This document shows positions 1 to 7,195 of a DNA stretch of 35,196 nucleotides, piece by piece. The notes under the pieces are model-generated. The model had not been told where the DNA came from. It ran no database searches and saw only the letters and a list, made by a program, of their open reading frames with translations. The first letter of the stretch is position 1; every line of letters begins with the position of its first letter. The translations under genes and the position numbers were made by a program. The stretch comes from Alphaproteobacteria bacterium. GTDB taxonomy: Bacteria > Pseudomonadota > Alphaproteobacteria > Acetobacterales > Acetobacteraceae. The stretch lies in assembly GCA_026400815.1 (NCBI GenBank), contig JAPLOI010000065.1, forward strand, positions 1-35,196, written 5' to 3'.

Positions 1-111
1 CGGAACCGACGCCTGGCCCGCGATTTCGAGCGGCATTGCCGCATCGCCGCGGCCTTCGTGCGTATGGCGATGATCCGCATCATGCTGCGGAGACTGGCAT
101 CAAAGCCCTGA
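1..111 (+). mobile_element. IS5-family transposase, C-terminal end (partial)
   Basis: Frame 1 is open from the first base to a TGA at 109-111 and encodes 36 residues beginning RNRRLARDFERH and ending LRRLASKP. The arrangement 'NRRLA.DFE ... A..R.A.I.....RRLA.' just before the stop is the usual C-terminal tail of IS5-type DDE transposases. The rest of the gene lies left of the window. The terminal inverted repeat cannot be fixed because the left end is missing, but it should lie between about 112 and 150, at or next to the start of the following gene. The call rests on tail resemblance only. Confidence 0.7.
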
Positions 112-132
112 GCATGATGCAGAACTTCCCGG

Positions 133-933
133 ATGGGTTCTTACGTGCGAAATACAATTCTCAAGACAACAACAGCCCTTGCGGCATTGGTGGCCATCGG
201 GCTCGCGGCACCGGGTGCTGCCAAGGCGGACACCATCCAGCTGGGCTTCATCCTCGATGAGTCCGGCAGCATCTCCTCGTCCTCGTGGACCCAGATCACC
301 GGCGGGCTCGCCAACGCGATCAACACCCTGATCCCGATCGGTGGCCCGAACACCTATGAGATCTCGGTCGTCAAGTTCGATAACACGGCCGAAGTGGTGG
401 TGAACCGCCAAGTGGTGTCCACGGCGGCCCAGCGTACCGCGGTGGCCAACGCGGTCTCCGCGGCGTCGCAGGGGGGCGGGGCCACCAACTACCAGGTCGC
501 CTTCAACCTGATGCAGACTGTGCTGACCACCGGAGGCAACCTGCCCACGCTCTCCTTCGTGAACTTCGCGACGGACGGCGAGCCGAACCAGCCCAACAAC
601 GCCCAGGCGGCCGCGGTCACCGCGCGCAACGCCCTGATCGCGGCCGGCATCGACAATATCAGCATCGAGGGCATCGGCGTGAACGCCGCGGCCGCGAGCT
701 TCCTGCAGAACTCGATCTGCTACCCGGGCCCCTGCGATATCACGGCGCCATACAACTTCCCAGCGCAGGGCTTCTATATCGGCGTTGCCGATGCCCAGGG
801 CTATGTCAACGCCATCGGCAACAAGATCCAGGTGGTGACCCAGCAGCAGGTGCCGGAGCCCGCCAGCATGGCGCTGCTCGGCGCCGGCCTGCTGGGCCTG
901 GCGGCGCTGCGGCGCCGGGGGGCGAAGGCCTAG
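133..933 (+). CDS. von Willebrand factor A domain protein with PEP-CTERM sorting signal
   Basis: This 266-residue exported protein has a hydrophobic signal peptide (about residues 8-32, ending AAKA). A VWA fold follows, with the MIDAS metal motif DESGS (D42, S44, S46), a GGGATNY threonine segment and ATDGEPN as the third MIDAS loop. Two cysteines (CYPGPC) may pair. The C-terminus is a complete PEP-CTERM signal: VPEP from residue 240, a hydrophobic helix, then RRR. In known systems exosortase cleaves this signal and delivers the protein to the cell surface or matrix; no exosortase is in the window. VWA domains usually bind protein ligands through a divalent metal. The start is uncertain: ATG 133 has no clear ribosome site and lies where the upstream IS element should end. 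GTG 145 is an alternative that keeps the signal peptide. Confidence 0.88.
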   Translation: MGSYVRNTILKTTTALAALVAIGLAAPGAAKADTIQLGFILDESGSISSSSWTQITGGLANAINTLIPIGGPNTYEISVVKFDNTAEVVVNRQVVSTAAQRTAVANAVSAASQGGGATNYQVAFNLMQTVLTTGGNLPTLSFVNFATDGEPNQPNNAQAAAVTARNALIAAGIDNISIEGIGVNAAAASFLQNSICYPGPCDITAPYNFPAQGFYIGVADAQGYVNAIGNKIQVVTQQQVPEPASMALLGAGLLGLAALRRRGAKA

Positions 934-953
934 CGCCTCCAACGCGCAGGGGG

Positions 954-972
954 GCCGCCACCGGCGGCTTTC
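954..972 (+). terminator. weak terminator after the VWA gene
   Basis: A GCCGCC/GGCGGC stem with a 3-base loop (954-968) is followed by TTTCCC, 21 bases after the VWA stop codon. The T-run is short, so termination may be partial. Confidence 0.4.
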
Positions 973-981
973 CCGCGCAAA

Positions 982-1009
982 TGCGGCGCACCGATGCCGG
1001 CATGCCGCA
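982..1009. promoter_or_regulatory. inverted repeat, possible activator site upstream of the sigma-54 promoter
   Basis: TGCGGC (982-987) and GCCGCA (1004-1009) form an inverted repeat, and the segment between them contains the palindrome ATGCCGGCAT. Its centre is about 114 bases upstream of the predicted start of the sigma-54 transcript, a normal distance for an enhancer-binding protein. The sequence does not identify the activator. Confidence 0.25.
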
Positions 1010-1081
1010 ATGCTTTACACCCTTCGCAAAGCCTAACAACCGCAGACATAGTAACGCCTTGAATCAACGAACGTTAAGGTT

Positions 1082-1098
1082 TTGGCACGGTGTTTGCT
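1082..1098 (+). promoter_or_regulatory. sigma-54 (RpoN) promoter
   Basis: TTGGCACG (1082-1089), four bases, then TTGCT (1094-1098) matches the -24/-12 consensus TTGGCACG-N4-TTGCW at every fixed position. The invariant GG (1084-1085) and GC (1096-1097) are exactly 10 bases apart. Transcription should start near 1109. No protein gene lies downstream on this strand, so the likely product is a short RNA ending at the terminator at 1214-1245. Confidence 0.75.
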
Positions 1099-1108
1099 TT
1101 GTAGTGGA

Positions 1109-1245
1109 ACACACGCACCGGTCTCCTGGTCCGTTTCGACGAAGGTGCTGTTTGCAGCCTTTCGTCTCCTGGTCCGGTTTGGGGTGCGTGAGACGATTTG
1201 AGGCGGGAGCGGGGGCCGCCGGCGCAAGCCGGCGGCCTCTTTTTT
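1109..1245 (+). ncRNA. candidate sigma-54-dependent small RNA with two CUCCUGG motifs
   Basis: A transcript of about 137 bases is bounded by the RpoN promoter and a strong intrinsic terminator. It contains an exact 13-base direct repeat, GTCTCCTGGTCCG, at 1121-1133 and 1164-1176. CACGCACC (1112-1119) pairs perfectly with GGTGCGTG (1183-1190), and a hairpin forms between the repeats (about 1138-1166, with GCTG/CAGC at its tip). The first CUCCUGG copy would then be largely unpaired and the second partly so. CUCCUGG is complementary to strong Shine-Dalgarno sequences; for example CTCCTGGT pairs for 8 bases with the ribosome site of the aldolase gene at 6561-6568. The overall plan recalls RpoN-dependent RNAs with repeated binding motifs such as Pseudomonas CrcZ and NrsZ, but I see no sequence relation. 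Expression is unproven. Confidence 0.6.
1214..1245 (+). terminator. strong intrinsic terminator
   Basis: A perfect 10-bp stem, GGCCGCCGGC/GCCGGCGGCC, with a GCAA tetraloop (1214-1237) is followed by TC and six T (1240-1245). The T-run follows the stem only on the + strand, so it does not serve the hydrolase gene ending at 1257 on the other strand. Confidence 0.85.
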
Positions 1246-1256
1246 GGCGCAGCCCG

Positions 1257-2300
1257 TCAGCGCCGTGGCAGCGCGCCCATGAAACGGCGCAGCGGCGCCT
1301 CCCACTTCGCGGCATCGGTACCGGAGGCGAGGTGGCCGTGCTCGCTGTCGATCTCGAAATAGGCGGCATTCACGCCGGCGGCCTTCAAATCCGCCATCAC
1401 GCCGGGCGCCAGGCTGGGCGGGAACAGCGCATCGGTGCGCGACAGCACGTAAAGCATCTTCGCCTTGATCTTGTTGAACCCAGGCGTCGCATCCCAGCCC
1501 TGCAGCACCCGGCCCAGCACCAGCAGCGAATGCCCGTCGAACGCATCGGCCCAGGCCTCGGCGCGGGCGCGGATGGCGGCATCCAGCGCGGCCTTCTCCG
1601 GATACAGCGGCGCCAGTTCCGCCTCCGCGCCGTAGCGCCGCAGCGTCTCCTCGCGGATATCGGCCATGGTCGCGCGGATGCCGCCGGCCTCGTAGTAATG
1701 GCCGCCATTCCAGTTCGGCGACTTCGCCATGCCCGCTTCCAGCTTGTCCGGCCCGCCATCCGCAGGGCGGCGCGGCGCGGTCACCGCCGGCACCAGCCCG
1801 TCCATGAAATCCGGGAAGGTGATGCCCCAGGCAAAGGCCTGAAACCCGCCGTACGAGGGCCCCACCACGGCGGCCAGGTGCTTCACCCCCAGCAGGTCCA
1901 GCAGCTTCTTCTGCGCCGTCACGATGTCCGTCAGCGTGATCGCCGGGAAATCCGGCCCATAGGCGCGCCCCGTGGCCGGGTTGAAGCTCATCGGCGCCGT
2001 GGAACCGTAGGCGGAGCCGATCATGTTCGACGACACCACGAAGAACCGGTCGGTATCGATGGCCTTGCCGGGCCCCACCAGGTCCGCCCAGGACCCCTCG
2101 GAGGAAACCGCCCCGGTGGGGTGCGCGAACATGTGGCTGCTGGTGTAGCCATGCGTCAGCAGCACCGCGTTCATCCCGTTGGGCGCCAGCCGCCCGTAGG
2201 TGACGAAGGCAAGCCGCGCATTGGGCAACACCTTGCCGCTTTCCAGCGGAAGGTCGCCGATCTGGCCGAGAAGGGTGCCGGGGAGGAGGGTTTGGGTCAT
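1257..2300 (-). CDS. alpha/beta-fold hydrolase, homoserine O-acetyltransferase (MetX)-like
   Basis: The 347-residue protein starts at the ATG ending at 2300; an in-frame ATG 36 bases upstream lies in Arg/Pro-rich sequence unlike the family. The alpha/beta hydrolase features are LLTHGYTSS (oxyanion region), the nucleophile elbow GPSYGG with Ser149, an aspartate in SRTDALFPP and a histidine in SEHGHLASG near the C-terminus. The 'VTYGRL...N' start and 'HGH' end are typical of the MetX/homoserine acetyltransferase family. True MetX has GGSMGG at the elbow and HALTG at the oxyanion hole. These differ here, so it may be an esterase or acyltransferase with another substrate. No methionine genes lie beside it. 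It is followed at 42 bases upstream by the CorC-like gene on the same strand, so co-transcription is possible. Confidence 0.85.
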   Translation of the reverse strand: MTQTLLPGTLLGQIGDLPLESGKVLPNARLAFVTYGRLAPNGMNAVLLTHGYTSSHMFAHPTGAVSSEGSWADLVGPGKAIDTDRFFVVSSNMIGSAYGSTAPMSFNPATGRAYGPDFPAITLTDIVTAQKKLLDLLGVKHLAAVVGPSYGGFQAFAWGITFPDFMDGLVPAVTAPRRPADGGPDKLEAGMAKSPNWNGGHYYEAGGIRATMADIREETLRRYGAEAELAPLYPEKAALDAAIRARAEAWADAFDGHSLLVLGRVLQGWDATPGFNKIKAKMLYVLSRTDALFPPSLAPGVMADLKAAGVNAAYFEIDSEHGHLASGTDAAKWEAPLRRFMGALPRR

Positions 2301-2343
2301 GGGCGCGATCCTGCGGGGGCGCCACCGCGAAGGCAAGCCGGCC

Positions 2344-3642
2344 TCAACCTTCCGCCAGCTTCTCCCGGCTGGCCCTTACCCGCTCCACGCGGCGGCCATC
2401 CATCGCCGCCACCTCGAACATCCAGCCGCCAAAGGCGATCCGGTCGCCCTGGCGCGGCACCCGGCGCAACAGCGCCAGCACCAGCCCGGCCAGGGTGTGA
2501 TACGTGCCGGTGGAAGGCAGGGCAGGCAGGTTCAGCCGCGCCTTTACCTCGTCCACCGGCATCATGCCATCGAGAATCAGCGCGCCCTCGTCCTGCTCCG
2601 TGCCGCGATCCGACGCCGGGGCGGCACTTTCCGGGCCGCCGACGATGGCTTCCAGCAGGTCATGCGCCGTCACCAGCCCCTCGAAGCTGCCGTATTCGTC
2701 CATCACCAGGGCAAGGCCGAGGTCGTCGCTGCGCAGCCGCTCCAGCGCATCCAGTGCCGTCACGGTATCCGGCATCACGATCGGCTGGCGCAGGGCGGCC
2801 CCGATCGCCAGCGGCCGGCCATCCAGCACCGCGTCCAGCAGCGTTTTTGCCTGCACCACGCCCACCACGTTGTCCACGCTGCCGTTGCACACCACGAAGC
2901 GTGAGCGCGGCCAGCGCTTGAGGGCCGCGGCGATTTCCGACTGGCTGTCGGTGATGTCCACCCAGGCCACCTCGTTGCGCGGGGTCATGATCGCGCGCAC
3001 CGGCTTGTCGGCCAGGCGCAGCACGCGCTCGATCATGTCGCGCTCTTCGGTCTCCAGCACGCCGGTCTGCTCGCCTTCCACCAGCAGCGCCTTGATCTCC
3101 TCTTCGGAGACGGTCTGCTGCCCGGTGCTGTGGATGCCGGCCAGGTGCATCAGCAGGCGGGAGGACAGGCCGAGCAGCCACACCACCGGGGCGGCGGCGC
3201 GCGCCAGCCATTCCAGGGGCGCAGCGGCATAGGCGGCCAGCCGCTCCGGGTTCTGCAGCGCGATCTGCTTGGGCACCAGCTCGCCGATCACCAGCGAGAA
3301 ATAGGTCAGCACCACCACCACCAGCGTGACGGCCAGCGTGTCGGCGAACGGGGCGATCAGGGGGATGTCCTGCAGCACGGGCGTGAGCGAGGCGGCCAGC
3401 CGGGCGCCACCGAAGGCGCCGGAGAGAATGCCGATCAGCGTGATGCCCACCTGCACCGCGGGCAGGAAGCGCTGCGGATCCTCGGCCAGCCGGCGCGCGC
3501 GATCGGCACCGCGCACCCCCTGCGCCTCCAGGATGCCCAGGCGGCTGCGGTTGGATGAAGCCAGTGCCATCTCGCTGAGGGCGAAGAACCCGTTGAGCAC
3601 GATCAGCAGGAAGATGACGAGTATGTCGAGCGCGGCGGCCAT
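2344..3642 (-). CDS. CorC/HlyC-family (CNNM) transporter with DUF21 and CBS domains
   Basis: The protein has 432 residues. The N-terminal DUF21 membrane domain opens with LVIFLLIVLNGFFALSEMAL and has further hydrophobic segments to about residue 150. Two CBS domains follow (about 205-330; RAIMTPRNEVAWVD and ALVMDEYGSFEGLVT are characteristic), then a C-terminal CorC_HlyC domain (about 345-425, with LILDGMMPVDEVKARL and GTYHTLAGLVL). The length is normal for the family. Members are linked to magnesium or cobalt efflux and resistance; the older 'hemolysin' name is misleading. The acidic TEERDMIERVL linker before the CBS pair is conserved in the family. It lies upstream of the MetX-like gene on the same strand; no promoter is obvious in the 81 bases before it. 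Confidence 0.9.
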   Translation of the reverse strand: MAAALDILVIFLLIVLNGFFALSEMALASSNRSRLGILEAQGVRGADRARRLAEDPQRFLPAVQVGITLIGILSGAFGGARLAASLTPVLQDIPLIAPFADTLAVTLVVVVLTYFSLVIGELVPKQIALQNPERLAAYAAAPLEWLARAAAPVVWLLGLSSRLLMHLAGIHSTGQQTVSEEEIKALLVEGEQTGVLETEERDMIERVLRLADKPVRAIMTPRNEVAWVDITDSQSEIAAALKRWPRSRFVVCNGSVDNVVGVVQAKTLLDAVLDGRPLAIGAALRQPIVMPDTVTALDALERLRSDDLGLALVMDEYGSFEGLVTAHDLLEAIVGGPESAAPASDRGTEQDEGALILDGMMPVDEVKARLNLPALPSTGTYHTLAGLVLALLRRVPRQGDRIAFGGWMFEVAAMDGRRVERVRASREKLAEG

Positions 3643-3723
3643 TCCCTCGGGGTCCAGCGGCAGGGCAGAACCCTATACAGGATATCGGCCGCCGGCCCCA
3701 AATCGTTGTGGCGCAGGGGTGGT

Positions 3724-5064
3724 TCAGGCCGCCTTGAGCGAGGTCATGAAGCCCGCCACCGCGCGCTGCAGCGTGGCGGCCTGGGTGGAAAGCTCCGTGG
3801 CGGCCTGCAGCACGGTGGCCGCGGCGTGCCCGGCTTCGCCCGCACCCTGATGCACGCCCGCGATCGTGGAACCGACATCGCCGGTGTGGCGCGCCGCCTC
3901 GTGCACGTTGCGGGCGATCTCGGCGGTGGCCGCGCCCTGCTCCTCCACCGCGGCTGCGATGGCGGTGGAAATGCTGCGGATCTCGCCGATCACGGCCGCG
4001 ATGCCCTGGATCGCGCCCACCGTCTCCTGCGTCGCGGTCTGGATATGGCCGATCTGGCGGCCGATCTCCTCCGTGGCGCGCGTGGTCTGCGTGGCCAGGG
4101 CCTTCACCTCGCTGGCCACGACTGCGAAGCCCTTGCCGGCCTCCCCGGCGCGCGCCGCCTCGATGGTGGCATTCAGCGCCAGCAGGTTGGTCTGCCCGGC
4201 GATGGAGCCGATCAGCCCCACCACGTCACCGATCCGCTGCGCGGCCTCGGAAAGGCGGCCCACCACGCCATCGGTGCGCTCGGCATCGTCGGCCGCGCGC
4301 GCGGCCACCTGGGTGGCCTGCGTCACCTGGCGCGAGATCTCGGAGATCGAGGCCGAAAGCTCCTCTGCCGCCGCGGCCACGGTGTGCACGTTGCCGCTCG
4401 CCTGCCCGGCCTGCTCGGCGGCGGAGGCGGCGCGGCTGGAGGTGTCGCTGGCGATCGCATCCAGGTTTTCCGCAGTGGCCTGCAACTCGGTGGAGGCCCC
4501 GGCGATGCCGGTCACCAGCCCGCTGGCCTCGCCGATGAACGCCTCGGAGGCCCGGGCCATCTGGTCCGTGCGCGCCTTCGCCTCGGAGGCGGCCTTGCCG
4601 TCGAGATAGACGGAGATCGCCACGTCCATGTCCATCATCACCGCCGTGGTCACCGCGGCTGCGGTCTCGGCGGTGCGGGTGGGGCTCATCCGGTGCGCCC
4701 GCGCGGCGAGGCGGATCAGCCGCTCCAGCACGTGGTTGTAGCCGGCGATGTACCAGCGCGGCTCCAGTCCGATCCGGGCATGCACCTCGCCGATGGTGCG
4801 CACGCTGGTGTGGTAGTCGTCGTCGAAGGCGCCGGAGAACAGCCGCGCCCAGTGCCGCCCCTGCGCCGCCTTCAGCCCGTCCACCCGCGTGCCGATCATC
4901 GCGGCCAGGGCCGGCGCGCTGCGGGCATGGGCGTAGAAGGAATCGAGGATCTCGGGCAGCGCCTTCTCCACGTGGGGCCAGAAGGCCCGCAGCGCCGTGC
5001 GGGTTTGCGGCGTGATGCCCATGAAGGCCACGCGCTGCTGCCAAGCGTCCATTTTCGGATCCAT
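3724..5064 (-). CDS. soluble globin-coupled methyl-accepting chemotaxis protein (HemAT-like)
   Basis: The protein has 446 residues and no membrane segment. Residues about 8-165 are a protoglobin sensor domain; the [16 protein letters not shown] segment carries the proximal heme ligand His95, and [12 protein letters not shown]...Y precedes it. The C-terminal half is a long coiled-coil signalling domain with the CheA/CheW-binding hairpin tip [19 protein letters not shown] (around residues 320-338). In HemAT proteins oxygen binding to the heme controls CheA; here the sensor would act in the cytoplasm. The start chosen is the ATG ending at 5064, with AGGAGG 10 bases upstream; Met5 is an alternative. 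No che genes are nearby. It is divergent from the small coiled-coil gene at 5215, sharing a 150-bp intergenic region. Confidence 0.92.
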   Translation of the reverse strand: MDPKMDAWQQRVAFMGITPQTRTALRAFWPHVEKALPEILDSFYAHARSAPALAAMIGTRVDGLKAAQGRHWARLFSGAFDDDYHTSVRTIGEVHARIGLEPRWYIAGYNHVLERLIRLAARAHRMSPTRTAETAAAVTTAVMMDMDVAISVYLDGKAASEAKARTDQMARASEAFIGEASGLVTGIAGASTELQATAENLDAIASDTSSRAASAAEQAGQASGNVHTVAAAAEELSASISEISRQVTQATQVAARAADDAERTDGVVGRLSEAAQRIGDVVGLIGSIAGQTNLLALNATIEAARAGEAGKGFAVVASEVKALATQTTRATEEIGRQIGHIQTATQETVGAIQGIAAVIGEIRSISTAIAAAVEEQGAATAEIARNVHEAARHTGDVGSTIAGVHQGAGEAGHAAATVLQAATELSTQAATLQRAVAGFMTSLKAA

Positions 5065-5214
5065 GTTTATCCTGCCTCCTGGAACGGTAGGCGACCGTGC
5101 GGCACAAGGATTAACCGGATGTCACCCAGCGTGGCAGAACGCCGTCGGGCGCGAAAAATCTCTTCTCAAGAGACGTTTTACCATTCATTAATCTTATGTC
5201 TCAGGAGGCATTCG

Positions 5215-5643
5215 ATGTCCGACATTTCCAGCGCCCGCATCATTCCCTTCCCCAGCCGGTCCGCGCCCGCGCCCCGGCCGGCCGCGCCCCAGCCTGCAGC
5301 GCCCCAGCCTGCAGCGCCCCAGTCTACAGCGCCCCAGCCTGCAGCTGTCGTGCCCGATCATCCCCCCGAAATGGACAACCCCACCGAGCGCCTGCAGCGC
5401 GCCCTGGCCGCGCTGGAGCGGGCCGTGGCGGCGCAGCGCGATGCGGTGGGCCAGTGGCGCGGCGCGCTGCAGGGCCTGCGCGGCAACGTGGAGGCGCTGC
5501 GCGGTTCGCTGACCGAATACGACCAGAGCCTCGGCACGCTGCGCGGCCAGGTGGACCATGTGAACCGAACCGCCCGCGGGTTGGAAAGCTGGGCTGACGG
5601 TGCGTTGGAAGCGGCGAAGGCGAAAGGTGATCAGCCGAAGTAG
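5215..5643 (+). CDS. small Ala/Pro-rich protein with C-terminal coiled coil, function unknown
   Basis: The ATG at 5215 has a perfect AGGAGG at 5203-5208. The 142-residue product has three parts: a short basic head (SDISSARIIPFPSRS), a low-complexity Pro/Ala linker with about four repeats of the pentapeptide AAPQP, and a predicted alpha-helical region (about residues 58-130) with heptad-like Leu/Val spacing. There is no signal peptide or membrane segment. I do not recognise a family. Its position divergent to the globin-coupled receptor suggests, without proof, a joint role. The 3' end overlaps the convergent PEP-mutase-like gene by 13 bases. Confidence 0.75.
   Translation: MSDISSARIIPFPSRSAPAPRPAAPQPAAPQPAAPQSTAPQPAAVVPDHPPEMDNPTERLQRALAALERAVAAQRDAVGQWRGALQGLRGNVEALRGSLTEYDQSLGTLRGQVDHVNRTARGLESWADGALEAAKAKGDQPK
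5284..5343 (+). repeat. four tandem 15-bp repeats inside the small coiled-coil gene
   Basis: The unit GCGCCCCAGCCTGCA is present four times in direct succession; the third copy has two substitutions. The unit is a multiple of three, so copy-number change would lengthen or shorten the Pro/Ala linker without shifting the frame. Confidence 0.9.
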
Positions 5644-6440
5644 CCGGTGATCTCCCCGCCCGGCAGCGAGGTGTCGATGTAGCCCATCGTGCCGCCCTGC
5701 TGCACTTCGCGTGCGGCCAGGATCAGACCGGTCATCGCGGCGCGATACAGCGAGGTGGCCAGGCTCACGCGCCGCACGCCGCAGGCCGCCAAATCCGGCA
5801 CGGTGTGGGAGCGCTTCGGGATCCCGGCCATGAAGTTGAACGGCTTCTTCAGCGCGGCGCACACGGTGCGCACGGCATCGAGGTCGGTCACCCCCGGGGC
5901 CATCAGCACATCCGCCCCGGCGGCCTCATAGGCCTGCAGCCGGCGAATGGTGTCATCCAGGTCCGTCACGCCACGCAGATGGTTCTCGGCACGGGCGGTC
6001 AGCACGAAGCCAGTGCCGCGCACTGCTTCCGCCGCCGCGGCGACGCGGGCCACGGCGAGGCCGAAGTCGTAGATCGGCCTGTCCTTGTCGCCGCTGGCAT
6101 CCTCGATCGAGCCGCCGGCCAGGCCGGTGGCCAGCGCCAGGCGGTAGGTCTCGGCGGCCTCCGCGGGCGAATCGGCGAAGCCTTTCTCCAGGTCGGCGGA
6201 GACCGGCAGGTCGGTGGCGGCCACCACATCGCGGGCGTGCTGCAAGGCTTCCTCGCGCGTCACCTGCCCGTCGCGCCGGCCCAGTATGCCGGCGCTGGCA
6301 CCGCTGGAGGTGGCCAGGGCCGGGAAGCCGAGTCCGGCCAGCACCTTGGCGGAGCCGGCATCCCAGGCATTTGCGATCACGAAGCACCCGCTCTCATGCA
6401 GGGCGCGGAAGGTGGCGATCTTTTCCTGCTGCGTGGCCAT
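5631..6440 (-). CDS. isocitrate lyase/PEP mutase-superfamily enzyme
   Basis: The 269-residue TIM-barrel protein starts at the ATG ending at 6440 (MATQQEK), with a GAGAGGA ribosome site 8 bases upstream. Family features are NAWDAGSAKVLAGLGFPALATSS, where DAGSA binds substrate, VSADLEKGFAD (metal-binding Asp/Glu), the GGSIEDASG strand and LTARAEN. It matches the PEP-mutase/oxaloacetate-decarboxylase-like group (Pfam PF13714), which includes carboxyphosphonoenolpyruvate mutase, methylisocitrate lyase and 2,3-dimethylmalate lyase relatives. Most uncharacterised members cleave C-C bonds of 2-oxo or 2-hydroxy acids. It lacks the KKCGH motif of true isocitrate lyase, so substrate is unknown. It is divergent from the Entner-Doudoroff-type operon at 6578, and the 137 bp between them must carry both promoters. 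Confidence 0.88.
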   Translation of the reverse strand: MATQQEKIATFRALHESGCFVIANAWDAGSAKVLAGLGFPALATSSGASAGILGRRDGQVTREEALQHARDVVAATDLPVSADLEKGFADSPAEAAETYRLALATGLAGGSIEDASGDKDRPIYDFGLAVARVAAAAEAVRGTGFVLTARAENHLRGVTDLDDTIRRLQAYEAAGADVLMAPGVTDLDAVRTVCAALKKPFNFMAGIPKRSHTVPDLAACGVRRVSLATSLYRAAMTGLILAAREVQQGGTMGYIDTSLPGGEITGYFG

Positions 6441-6577
6441 GGCGGCGGTCCTCTCCATTTTGGTCAGCCTCGCGCGCGGCGGCGGCGGCGGCAATCTCCA
6501 CCCGGTGCCGCAACGGCCAGACCACTCCTTGCCCAGGCGGGATGGCATGGTATCCCTGGCACCAGGAGGGCCCGCCG

Positions 6578-7195
6578 ATGACCAAGGCCGAGATGATGCA
6601 GGCGCTGCGCGCCGCCCGCGTGGTGCCGGTGGTGCGCACCAGCACCGCCGCCCATGCCGCCACCGCCGTGCGCTGGCTGCGCGAGGCCGGGCTGCGCATC
6701 TTCGAACTCACCATGACCATCCCCGACGCGCCCGCCTTGATCCGCGAGTTGTCGGCCGACAAGGATTTGCTGCTGGGCGCCGGCACGGTGCCCGATGCCG
6801 CCACCGCCGAGATCTGCCTGGCCGCCGGGGCCCGCTTCATCGTCGCGCCCTGGACCGACCCGGCGCTGGCCGCCCCGTGCCGCGCTGCCGGTGCGTTGCT
6901 GATGCACGGCGCGCTGACCCCCACCGAGGTGCGGGCGGCGCTGGCGGCGGGGGCCGATGTGGTGAAGATCTTCCCGGCCTCATCCGTGGGTGGTCCCGGC
7001 CATATCAAGGCGCTGCGCAGCGTGTTCCCCGGCGTGGATTTCTGCCCCACCGGGGGCGTGGAGCCGGGCAACGTGGCGGCCTACCTGGCCGCCGGAGCCA
7101 GCTTCGTTGGCATGGGCGGGGCGCTGGTGGACGAAAAGCGCATCGCCGCCGGCGACAGGGAGGCGATCCAGGCCGCGGCGAGGGCGATCCTGTGA
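6578..7195 (+). CDS. 2-dehydro-3-deoxy-6-phosphogluconate/-galactonate aldolase
   Basis: The 205-residue class I aldolase cleaves KDPG (or its galactonate epimer KDPGal) to pyruvate and glyceraldehyde 3-phosphate. The Schiff-base lysine is in DVVKIFPAS, the catalytic glutamate is in FELTMTIPDA, and GAGTVPDA and CPTGGVEPGN are the pyruvate- and phosphate-binding loops. The start is ATG 6578 with AGGAGG at 6564-6569; no plausible protein precedes it in frame. It is the first gene of an operon: its TGA overlaps the GTG start of the sugar kinase (7192), the partner that makes its substrate. Sequence alone does not separate Eda from DgoA function. Confidence 0.92.
   Translation: MTKAEMMQALRAARVVPVVRTSTAAHAATAVRWLREAGLRIFELTMTIPDAPALIRELSADKDLLLGAGTVPDAATAEICLAAGARFIVAPWTDPALAAPCRAAGALLMHGALTPTEVRAALAAGADVVKIFPASSVGGPGHIKALRSVFPGVDFCPTGGVEPGNVAAYLAAGASFVGMGGALVDEKRIAAGDREAIQAAARAIL

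Noticed and set aside
934-1256. Treating 1214-1245 as the terminator of the VWA gene with a long 3' untranslated region
   Set aside because: The VWA gene has its own hairpin at 954-968, and a consensus-perfect sigma-54 promoter lies between, so a separate transcript is the simpler reading. Read-through is still possible.
1033-2325. Alternative - strand frame opposite to and overlapping the MetX-like gene
   Set aside because: It is Gly/Arg/His-rich with no motifs; the frame ending at 2300 carries a full hydrolase catalytic set.
5284-5343. Phase-variable repeat tract
   Set aside because: The unit is 15 bp, so changes in copy number stay in frame and cannot switch the gene off.
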